Shown: piece by piece, positions 36,301 through 48,300 of the stretch
Numbering within the stretch: position 1 is the first letter of the stretch
Layout: the number at the start of each line of letters is the position of its first letter
DNA from: Hirundichthys speculiger
Lineage: Eukaryota > Chordata > Actinopteri > Beloniformes > Exocoetidae
DNA: 64,000 nt
NCBI GenBank assembly: GCA_018398805.1
Contig: JAGFBZ010002028.1
Coordinates: 1,116,501-1,180,500, forward strand
Direction of reading: 5' to 3'
Notes under the pieces: generated by a model
What the model was told of the DNA's origin: nothing
The model's database searches: none
Seen by the model: only the letters and a program-made list of their open reading frames with translations
Translations under genes and position numbers: made by a program

Positions 36301-39300
36301 GCTGGATCTGTGAACGTACTGTTAACAGGAATATGAGAGTGTGCGTTCAGATTTTCAGGTTGAATTTGTTACATTTACAGGAGCTGTAAATGAATAGTGT
36401 TTACTTTGAACGGATGTGGCAGCACCATTTGGGTACCAACAGCATATTTATTTATCTCTGTAGTCTTCCTGAAAATGTTACTGCCAGAGTTTTGAAGGAA
36501 AGAAAGATTTTTGTTTTCATCTATTTTGCTTCCCTCCATTAGGCAGATTTCATTATTATTTTCTAGAGACCGATAACTATCAGGCCAATAACAGGAAATA
36601 ATAAGTCGATAAGTCCGATATCATGACGAATAGCCCCGATAACATATATGTATTTTTTTGTCAACACGGCAGTGCCTCGCTCCCTCTGAGCCATGAATGA
36701 CTGGCAGTGAATGCTATGTTCAAGTGACATCGGCATAATCAGAAAAACGATTACTCAATAAGGAAAATCAAGAATACCCCCTCATGCCAGAAAACAACTC
36801 GTTAACTCGGTCATAATTTTGGTATCCAGCCTGCAGCACAGCGCTGATTATAACAAACATGGCGGCGTGGAACTTCGTTAAAGTTTTAGAAGAAGATAGT
36901 TTGATGGTTATTTGTGACGAATCCTCCGAGCGAATTCTACGAGGGGGGAAACACAAGCATAAGCTTTAATATGTAAAACCCGATCGGCCACCTACAACAT
37001 AACAATCGCTTCCATGGAGTTTTGAAATCGCGCTAATGTGAGCTTACGGAAGCTAATGCTAACGTGCGCAAGCCAGCAGCAGTCTCCCCTCTCCCTCATT
37101 CTTCTAATCTAAAGCTTCCATGAGATTAAAAAATAAAAAACAAAAACTACTGAACCTCATTTACTTTAATAAAAGGTATTAATTTAAATGGAACCACAAG
37201 CCAAAATCCTTTAAATGTTAATCTTTTTCAGTTTGTAATTCTGATGCATGTATTTCCATCAATTCAAGGAGCCTTTATTTTTTATATCAGTCAGTAATGC
37301 ACTTTATTTAAGTTAATGTGAGATATCAAATAGGTTTGTTTGGTGGCTTTACAAAAATGTTTGAGAGGCTTGCCAATAGTTTTTCATTTGAAAAAATAAA
37401 TATCTTAAAAAAATAAAAATAAATATCATTTAAAAAGTCAAAACTATTTTTGATTTTGTTCATAGTATTGATGTAATGATCTTAGGTATATGTGTGTGTT
37501 ATCGGTTATCGGTATCGGCCTTTAGGAGCTGAAAGTTATCAGTATCGGTTTTAAAAAACAGTTATTGTGCATCCCTATTATTTTCTGCATTACCCGTATA
37601 CAGCCTCATCAGAAAACGTGACAACAAAAGAGAGATTTGTGTCATGGATGTCCTGCCACTTTACACGCAGGTTCACAGCTGTGTGCTTTGGAGCCAAAAA
37701 CTAACTGGAAGTTGCACTGTTTTTTTTTGTTTTTCCCGCAGTTTGAGAAAGAGAAGCAGCACGACATCCGTTCCTTCTTCTCCCCGAGCAGCAGCAGGGA
37801 GAAGAAGAGGAAGAGAACAGGAGAAGAAGAAGCATCTCCCTCCAATTCCTCTGGGACGAACGTGAACTTTGAAAGCAGCGAGGAGGGAAAAGAGAAGTCC
37901 TGCTCCCAGGTTCCTGACGCACCCGACCAGGACTTCTCCCTGCAGATGAAACGGCTGCGGACGCCTCAGTCCAGCCCAGTTACCCGGCCTCGATGCGGGG
38001 GAAGCGGAGGTCGATGGCAGGGGGGAGCAGTTCCTACAACCTCAGCCCCGCAGCCTCCCTCACGGCTGCTCTAAAGCCGTCTGAGCCGGATCCTGCATCC
38101 ACGTGGAGCTGCGGGGCCTGCACCTACTCCAACAGCAGCCTGTTGCCTTACTGCGAGATGTGCGAGTTTCCCCGCTCTTCCTCTGCTGCCAGGCCAGGTG
38201 AGATAAAGGAACAAATAATAGCTACAGCTCTGATCCTTTTTCCCCAGCTGTTCCTGTCTGCCTTTGGGTTCCTATTTTTTGAGATTCCCAAACATTATTT
38301 CTCTACAAATCAAACAGGATTTCATTTAAAAAATAGAAAAAAAGAGCAATACTACCACCTTGTCATGTTTGAAATGAAGCACCTGAAGCTAAAATCCATT
38401 CATTGCTTTATTTTCCTTCCTGTCAATATCAGTCGGAGCACTGTGCTGACATAATACTTTTGAACAGCATTACAGATTTCACCAGATGAAGTCATGAGAT
38501 AGAGAGAGACGGAGGCAGGCTCGCCAGAGTCTGAAATAGCACTGCTCGGAGAATATTGTCTGTCTGGCTCTCTCTTTCTCTGCAGATGACAAGGACACAG
38601 TGTAATTCTCACCTGTCAAGCCGAGAGAGAGAGAGAGAGAGAGAGAGAGCAGGCACCTACTGTTGCTGCAAATGTCTCACACAAAGTTGGGAAAAGTTGG
38701 AGCTGGCTTTGGGTGATATTTCTGACAACTCGTGATTACATCTCGCAAAAAGAGTAGGGGAGGGAAGTCGTTATGACCTGGCAGAGTGCAGACCCGTGCT
38801 CTTTAAACGTCTGAGATGCATCAAATCGGTTGAGAGATGACTTTAAAAGAAAGAAAATCCCAGAGCTCAAAACAAGTTTAGTGCTATTTTTAAATGCAGG
38901 TTATGATATGTACTTTATTTTTGCTGTTTTTCTTGTATGACAAAGCCTAAAAGCAGAAATCGGGGTGGGGGGGGCGTTGCACTAACAGGCAGGAAGGATC
39001 AGTCATTTAGTAATTTTAAGATGCAGCATTATTAATTAATAAGAATTAATAAGCAGGCAGGAGTGTAAGGGAAGCTTATATCTTACTCATTCTACTAGCT
39101 GATCAGTGTTCTTGTTGGATTAACTAGAAGTGTTGAGTAAAGTAAAGAGTAAAGCAGCTTAAGCTCATCTGTAGTCACATTGACATTCTGCTGCGTTGGT
39201 TCTTCCTCATATAATGAAGCAACTAGGGCTGTCAAAGTTAACGCGTTAATAACGCGTTAACGCAAATTATGTTTAACGGCACTATTTTTTTTTAGTATGA

Positions 39301-42300
39301 GATTAACGCACACACGTTTCTGTAAATATGACGCTCGGCCAATAAATGTATTTACAGTCAGCGTGTGGAACAGACATGGCGCCAGAAAAGGGTCTTATGA
39401 ACAGCAAGTTTAGCTTCAAGGTGCTGTCAGATGGGTCTGTTGAGAAGAAAAAGGTTATTTGTATTAACTGTAGCTGTGAATTGAGTTACCACCGCAGGGC
39501 TCGATAAAGTTAGTTTTTTTGTTTTTTTTCTCTTTAAATTTTAATAGCGTCATGAAAACGGCACGGATTTCATCCTGGTTGGTATCATTTTGTGGATATA
39601 AGTATGCCCGACATTTCACAAGTGTCATCAACCCTCCAAGCTCAGTGAGTGTGGCTAAAACTCTAAGGAACAGCGATGAATGTCCTTCTGAGTACCTCGC
39701 TGCTGCCGTGAAGCTTAGGGACCGTCAGCAAATTACTGCAGTCAAGCAGCAGCTCTGACAAAATACACTAAGAAGCTGATAAATTAAGCCACAAAAAGTA
39801 CGGCAGCATTGGTGGACTTCCGCTTTTCAAATTAAAGGCTTAAAAAAAATTAAGCAGATCCCTGTGACCCTGTATAGGACAAAATGGGTATAGATGATGG
39901 ATGGATGGATAAACAGAACATTTAAAAAATGCGATTAATGTGCGATTAATCGCGAGTTAACTATGAAAATCTTGCGATTAATCGGGATTAAAAAATTTAA
40001 TCGACTGACAACCCTAGAAGCAACCAAACTGAAAGATACAAATGAAATACAAAAGATTACCAACATGAGCAAAAAAAAAAATTTTTTTTACTGAGAATAC
40101 CCTTTTAAGACTAGAGATAAACAGCTAGACACCTTTTAACAGAGTCCATCCATGGCACGAAACTCATCCACTGAAGCCACTTTCAGACTCCACAGTTTTA
40201 AGCCATTCGCTGAGGTTGTCACAGAGGATGTTGGTGCCTCAGTGGTTACAGTCGGTCGTCCTAAAGCCAAAAAGTTAACAGATTGATCCTGTAGCCCCGC
40301 AAATGTGTCAAAGTGTCCTATAATAGCCTTAATATCCTCATTGGGGTATGATTGTAGAAACAAAAGCACTATTCTGTCTAGAGTTCGTATATATTGAGAA
40401 GCTTTGTTCTGTATGAGTGTATTTATGTTAATGAGAAACACTTTATAAAGGGCTTTGTAGGACATAGGCATTGCATTGTTATGTGTGAACAAGATCAATT
40501 ACAACCCCAGTACCAAAAAAAAGTTGGGACACTATGTAAAATGTAAATAAAGGCAGAAATCTCATAAACCCATTTTATTCTCAGTAGAACATTAAAAAAA
40601 ATATATCAGATGCTGAAACTGACATTTTCCCCATTTCATGGAAAATATTAGCTCATCTTGACTTTGATGGCAGCGAAGCATCTCCAAAAAGTATGAACAG
40701 GGGCAACAAAAGGTTGGGAACGTAATTGGCACAAATCAAAAAGAAATGGAGGAGCATTTGACAACTAATTAGGTTAATTGGCAACAGGTCAGTAACATGA
40801 CTGTGTAGTTAAAAAAAAGCTTCTCAGAGAGGCAGAGTGTCTTGGATGAAAAGATGGGCGGAGGTTCACCAATCTGTGGCAAACTCTAGAAATTGTGGAA
40901 CAATTTCAGAGAAATTATCCTCAACGTAAAATTGTAAATACATTGAAGATGAATGTTGGTGATCTTTTGGCCTGCAGGTGGAACTGCATTAAAAACATGG
41001 TTCTCTACTGGACACCACTGCATTAAACCACCGTCTGTGAGCACAGTTCACCGTTCAATCCACAAATGCAAGTTCAAGTTGCATCCTGCAAAACCGAAGT
41101 GTAAAATCTGGCAACGAAGGCCCAGGACTGTTGAGCAGCTAGAATCCTTGTATTCTAGTTTTTATTGATGTTTTATTCAGTGTTCCAACAGTGCTCCAGC
41201 CTCAATGGAGGTTGTATGTTTTGGTGCATTAAATATCGAGCTTGCCCAGTGTCTGGAGACATCAGGTGACTCCTTGTTTGAGCTACAGCCAATGAGAGAG
41301 TTTTTTTTTTTGACTAGATGGCATTACTGAAGGAAAACCCACAAAGGCGAGAAGGGAGACATTCAGAAACACATAACATTGCAAACCATAATACAAACAA
41401 CAACGTGCTTATATAATGCCTTTCTAGTCCAGGGACCACTCAAGGAGCTTTTACAATGCAAGCAGCTTTTTCTCTCTGCCATACACACATTAATTAGATT
41501 GATGTATTTAATAGAGCAAATTATCCCTATAATTACTCCTGTTGTTCATATAATTATTCCTGTAATCAAATTACACTATGGTTTAATGTATATGAAACCT
41601 AGGTGGGATTTATTGTTACCACTAAGCCTAAATAGCATATTTTTGTGGTGGGATGAAACCAGAGTACCTGGAGTAAACCCAGACATGGAGAAAATGCAAA
41701 CTCCACACAGAAAGATCCAGCTAAGATCCAACTGAACCTTATCCCTATAACTATTCTGCATAAAGAGTAAAGGAGGAGGAGAAGGAGCCAGCAGCTACAG
41801 TAGAAACCATCAACACCACGGTGGGACCTGCAAAAGGAGAAGGGAGAGAGACTGCAGAAGATGGATAATGTAAATGCTATGAAATGATCCAGGCCAATCT
41901 TGAACTGAGATGAGAGAGACAGGGTGAAGATGCTTGGTGCATGAAGGATTTTGAACACGACTGTTTGTACAGCAAGAAAGCAATGCATTACAATAATCCA
42001 GCCTGGAGGTAACGAAGGCATGGATTCATTTTTCTGCATCCTCTTGAGTCAGATGTTTCTAATTTTCCTGATATTACGCAAATGAAAGAGAGCCAACTTT
42101 GCGACCTGTTTTATATGGGAGTTAAAAGACAAGTCTTGATCGAAAATAACACCAAGATTCTTAGCAGTTGAGCTAGAGGCTAGCTCTGTGATCTAAATTA
42201 ACTGTACAGCTCAAGAGTGCATCTGAGAGGTTCTTGGGACCAGTTACAATAAATTCAGTTTTATCTTAATTAAGAAGCAGGAAAAAAAACCAGGTCTTCA

Positions 42301-45300
42301 CATCTTTGGTGCATGGATCCAATGAGGATATTTGATTGGCCTCATGTGGTTGTCTGCATGAGAATGAAAGTTTATTTTATGCTTCCTAATGGTGTGTCCT
42401 AAAGGCAGCATATAAGAGGAGAAAAGTATCGGTCCAAGAATAGAACCCTGTGGTACTCCACAACTGACCCTAGTCTGACTGGAACAATCATTATTTACAT
42501 GGACGACCTGAAATTGATCCAGTTAATATGACTTGAACCAATGTTAATGCCATTACTCTATTTCCAACAATCTGTTTCCCATGTATCAATAAGAATTTTC
42601 TTGTAAATAGCGTTGGAAGGCTGCGCTGAGATCCGAGAAAACAAAAACAGACAAAGATCCACTGTCAAAAGACATGAGAAGGTCTTTGGTTACTTTGACC
42701 AAAGTCAGCAGTGTATCTGGATGGACTATGATAAGATCTGAATCCTGACTGAAGCTCATCATTTATATTGTTCTTACAAAGATAGCCATTTAGCTTATTT
42801 GCAACTTTCTCAGGAGGAGGTAGCTACTTTTCATTTACAAAGATTCTTCACCCAGCTTTCCTGTGCAGCACCGACAGTCCCTGCTAATGCACTCCAAACA
42901 GCCCATATTCTTTGGCGTTTTGCTTTTGTTTGTGTTCTGAACAAATAATTACGTCGACAGCTTGAGTCACTCATTTCTTCGGTCCATTTCCAACTAAACT
43001 CCTGTTTTGTGTGTTATTTTGCAAGGTGTCTTGTGTGAGCATAAATCTGATCATCTGAGCTGGTGTGTAGTCCTCCAATATCTGTGGTGCTCCGTTTTAA
43101 CTTCCTGTTTTAGCTCCTTCACAAATGCAGTCTTATTCTTCGTTGGTTCAGTATTCCTCAGCAGTTACAGTGGTTTGATCTGGTTCTGCTGATTCTGGCA
43201 TCCAGGGAAGAAGCATTTGCATGGTAAAAGCAGAACACTTGTCAGACACACAGCTGGATGTCATGGTTGGGATTATTAGGTACAGGGTCTTATCACAAAA
43301 ACAGAGGAAAAACTTTTTTACAATATAACTCCACAGTTCAGTGCATCATTAAACAACTGTTGTGTAACACATGCACCATGTTTCCTTATTAATCACTAAA
43401 TTTGCCTTCAAAACAAATCCAGTTTTTCACTCGTCTGTTAAAACTTCATTAATGACTCTGAAACGTCTTTATTCTCTGACAGGATCTATATTGAGTGAAG
43501 GTATGCAGCAAATATTAGATGTGGTAAAAGTCTGTTTGCAGCTCTTTCCATTGCAGGTGAAGCTGATGCACTTTAAGACACGCACAATAAAAGCAACTTG
43601 TACAAAGGCTTTTAAGCAGCACAAGAACACACACCCACGCACGCTTTTAGAAAGAAAAAAAGAATCCCCCTTCCTTCATTGTCAGCTGCAGCAGTGACTT
43701 GATAACTGTTCAGCAATCACACTGTCTTCGTCACAGACGCCACTCTGCATTCACAGCAGCGGGCCGTGTCAGCTTGCTAGACAGGGAATTTAACAACCTC
43801 CTAAATTTGTAAATGACAAGACTGTGCTGAAAAATAACAACTGTATTTATATAGATACCTCACAGCTTGGCGCTGCTATCTTCAGCTCATAGAAATCTAA
43901 GAAAACCGTTAGGTGGAAGGCTCTGGTACGACATGAAAAAATGTTTCCCTTTCAAAGGCAAGAATCTTTCAGAATGACTGCACAGAAATATGCGACGCTG
44001 TCTCTGAATACCACCACACGATATGAGGGTATTATGGCTTTATGTTTAAAGTGTAAGGATTGAAAAAAATCCTACTCATCACATTCCTAACATCTGTGTT
44101 TTGTGGCAGAGCAAAAGACCAGCATTCAGAAAAGATTTGGTGTGGGTTAACATCCTAAAAGTAACAGAATTAGAAGTCAGAAATGTGTAACACAAAGACA
44201 GTGGACGGTACTGATGCTTCATGGGAAAAAACAACTGATATATGAGCTTTTTATGAGTTTGGCACCATTTCCTTTAGGTGCCACTCAAAGTCATTTTAAC
44301 ACATAAAACAATGGCTGTCCAGTACACTGTACATCACCTGCCTGTTTTACAAATTACCCCACTAGATCATCTCATCAACTTGTCATCAAAGGTCTGCAGA
44401 AATCTATTAAAGGCCCATTACGTTACCTGGCGTGTTGGAGCAGAAAAACACCTCAAATGTGCAGACCAGAATTAAGAAACACTGTTGTATGTTTGCCAAA
44501 AAAAGAAGAAAAGCTTCATAGTTAGTTAGACTCGCTGTTTTCCTGATCCATAGCTAATTGGTCTTTTATTAAAATTGTTCTGTTGTTCCAGTTCATAAAC
44601 ATTATCATATTTCTATAAACATGACTACATCTACATGCTAAACACGCTAAGCTCCTGCACGACTGTTTGAACCCTGTTTGGGTGAATCCTCAAAACTGAT
44701 TCTCTTAGATTTGAGCCTTTTTTTTCCACTTTGATCCACCTTCCATCAAAAAATCCCAGCTGATTGAGAGGCACATGCGACCGTGATGGTCAATCAGTTA
44801 ATAAAACTCGATATGTAGGGCATTTTTCATGGACCTTTGCAACACAAAGTTCCTGCGTTACTGCCTGATTCCACACAGAAGATCCGGAGAAACCAAATGG
44901 TTTCCTGTGACAAACCAGTCAAATGAGAAGCGAGCGAAATACAAGGGGAAGTTAGCAGAAGCTAGGTTGTGACAATGGTAGAAGCGAGAAGAACTTGTTT
45001 TTTTTTTCCATAAATGACCTGTTTCAGCAAACGCAGAATTCATGAGATAATTTTAATCCTGCGTAAACGCCACATATCAGTCGCAATGGGGTGGTTTGCA
45101 GGGGGGGAGTCTCATTTGAAAAACATCCTCGAGCCTCGTTCCTGGCGTAATTATGGCAGCTGCCGCTGGTATAATGACATTATACAATTATATCAAATGC
45201 ACCTCACATGATAGCATGATACTTTATGCGGGAGAAAAAAAAAATCAAGAAATTAGTCAGCATTAGGCTTCACATGGAGGAGAGCGAACCAGGAGAAGAC

Positions 45301-48300
45301 TGATGATGAGATGACACGTGAAGCAGCTAGGTGATAAAAAAAAAAAAAATTATCGCTCATCAAGGTCATCAACTTGTAGTCTTCAGTCCAACTGTAGCGT
45401 AACATCCCAGTTCAATGTCTCCCCATAATTGTGCACAAAAGGATTGATATCACAATTAAAAGTTTTAGTACTTAAATGTTAATTGTTACACATAACACAA
45501 GGCCTTGATTATACGTGGTGGATTGAATACCTGTAAATGGTAAAATGGACTGCACTTATATACCGCATTATCCACACCATCAAGGTGCCCTTAAAGCGGT
45601 TTACAATGGCCTCTCATTCACCCATTCACACTCACATTCACACACCAAGTTAGGGCAAGTTAGGGTTCAGTGTCTTGCCCAAGGACACTTTGGCATGTGG
45701 ACAGTTGGAGCCAGGATTGAACAGCCAACATTTCAGTGACTGGACGACCCGCTCTACCAACTGAGGTACAGCCACCCATTTTTGAATTCCCTGCAGGTCG
45801 TATTAGTCCCGTGTGATCCGGGCGATAGTCAACGTGGCAGACCTGATATGTTCTGTTTACAGCCTTCATTTCTTTCCCAAAGAGCCTTAAAATATGAAAG
45901 AAATCTATTCAGTGCATTTGGCCACATTGTGATGTTCCTTCAAAATACCAAGGTTTGTCACAGGTCTGCATTCTTTCACGTTCAGACTCCCGCTTCATAC
46001 AGTCATGGATAAAATTATTAGACCACGCTTGTTTTCCTCAGTTTCTTGTTCATTTTAATGCCTGGTACAACTAAAGGTACATTTGTTTGGACAAACATAA
46101 CGATAACCACAATGATTGCTCATAAGAGTTTTATTTAAGAGCTGATATCTTACCATTTTCCATGGTTTTCTTGATTATAACCTAAATCACTTAAGTTTTT
46201 ACATCAATAGCTATGGCGTTGTACTGACAAAAACACTGCTTTTATGCATTTAGTGTTTTCTTTTCTGTCTGTTTTAGTCACATGAGGATGTTTAGTGGTA
46301 CCAGGTATTAAAATGAACAAGAAAGTGAAGAAAAAATGGTGGTCTAATAATTTTTTCCATGACTGTAAATCGGATCCAAAGAAAGAGTTTGGTTTTGCAG
46401 CTAAACTTTCGAGATGAATGCTGTTCCAACCGATATTGTTGCGTTTCGATAATATTGCTGATATTGTTGGAAGGGAGCACATCTCCTGCTGGTTTCTCCA
46501 TCAGTCTCTGGCTCAAATGTCCAAGATTGAGAACCTACCATTGAGTCAGATAAGGCCAAGGCAGGCGAGTGTCACATGATCACCTATTCGTGGAGCTCCA
46601 TTCACAGGAAGGTGTATAGTTACCCAAGACCATGAGAGGTTTTGTCATGGACAGTTTTCACAAACACAGATGACTTTTTAGCAGATATAATAACTGCTGG
46701 AGGGGAACTCAACACTCAGATTGTTCTCCCGTGCAACAGGGAACCCACCGGCTTCCAGATGTTGAACAATAACATCATATGGCAACTAGATAGAAATTGA
46801 ATTACTGCAGGGATATACCGTCGCTAATGTGGGACTGTTTTTAATCAAACTGTCATGGAGTATTAGTGCACCTCATGTGGCAGGGTTTGGTGTCCCCGTC
46901 AGGCGGACCAGAACCACTACTGTAGTCGATTTCACCAGACAGCTCCAGCAGAACCACTCTCCTTTTAAACCAGCCGAGCTCCTGCGCTTGCAGCTTTTTT
47001 TAGGCCACAAGCGTGGGCATGTTTCAGTCCTTCAGCTTTCACCAGCAATTAGTCTCTCAGCACCTACTGTGAGAGATGGATAGAGGAAGAGGGTAATTTG
47101 GTTATCTCCTGGCTCTTTACACCTCTCAGCTAGCACTCTGTCTCTGTCCTGACTTTTTTTTTTTTTATGCTGACTTTCAACGCTAAACAACAAAATCCAT
47201 TAAAGACTTTAACAGTTTCGTGGTACGCAGTAGCATCACCTTTCCTTTTTCTGTTTTACATCTAAATTACAGGCAGCCGCTTCGCTAACTGCAGAAAAGG
47301 ATTCCTTTTTTCCTTCTTAAATCTCCTGGTGCTCTATTTTTGTACGTTCATTCTCATTAGTTTGAGCCATGCTTCCTGACTGCGCCGGTGCGGACTGCGT
47401 GTTCCTGCGTCCAGATCCGGCAGTCGATCCTGAAACCTTATCAAGCCACCACAGACGTAACGGGGCTCTGATGGGCGGGAAAACAAGGGGGTTGACTGGT
47501 AAAGTCGAGGCACGGCCCTGTAGGATTTTTCGCGTTAACATCTTCCTCGGCGGGGACCACTTAACACAAATTGAGCCGTCTCTCTGTGGCCTCGCTCAGC
47601 TTGTTAGAGGAGGGGGGCAGCAGCGGGCCAGGAGCCCGGAGACTCGCGTGACATTTGAGGAAGCCGACTGGAGCTGGCCTTTTGAAGGAACAAGCCACAG
47701 AGAGGCAGGATCACTAATTAGCCCTCTGCATCTTTTGAGTCTCACAACTTACTGTCTTGTTAGATTTGGCAGCTCAAGTTCGACAAATATCGTGGAAGTG
47801 TGTGATTTGAGAACGGCCAGAAAGAAATCACAGAGCCTTTTTATATCTTTTGATAAAAGATGAAAGATTGTGACATTTGCAGTCGGTTATAACCGGCAGC
47901 TCTCCTTTCTTAAGCAGTTGATCATTCTCTTAATTCTACCTTGATATTAAACTTAATAAAAAAAGAAAGCATGAATGGTGGTTGCGTAATCCCCGCTGCA
48001 TTCATTTACTTATTTTTTTCCTGTGGGTTTGATTTCTGCTCCACCAAAGGTGAAATAGTGGAGCAAGTTTGATAAGTCAAGTTGCTGTAAACTGACGGTT
48101 TACGGCTGCTGCACCTGGCTGGAGCCCAGCAGACACAACAACCGCCGGCAGTTATTTTGTTTAGGTTTGATGGCACATAACGCAGGCGGGCAATTAACAA
48201 AACAACAGGACGCAAGCGTAATCCGCTCTTTCAGCAGATTAAATTGACTGTTTATCCGCGAGCTGGTGAAAAAAAAAAGAAAGAAAAAAGAGGACGGCAG

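Noticed and set aside
37910..38053. Small intron inside the PIP/NZF exon to explain the frame change
   Set aside because: The candidate acceptors tested (after 37945, 38020, 38030 and 38053), joined in phase 0, keep the stop-bearing frame or hit another stop. The only donor-like site (CAG/GTTCCT) is weak.
47369..47863. 164-codon plus-strand ORF
   Set aside because: No recognised domain, no supporting splice structure and intronic.
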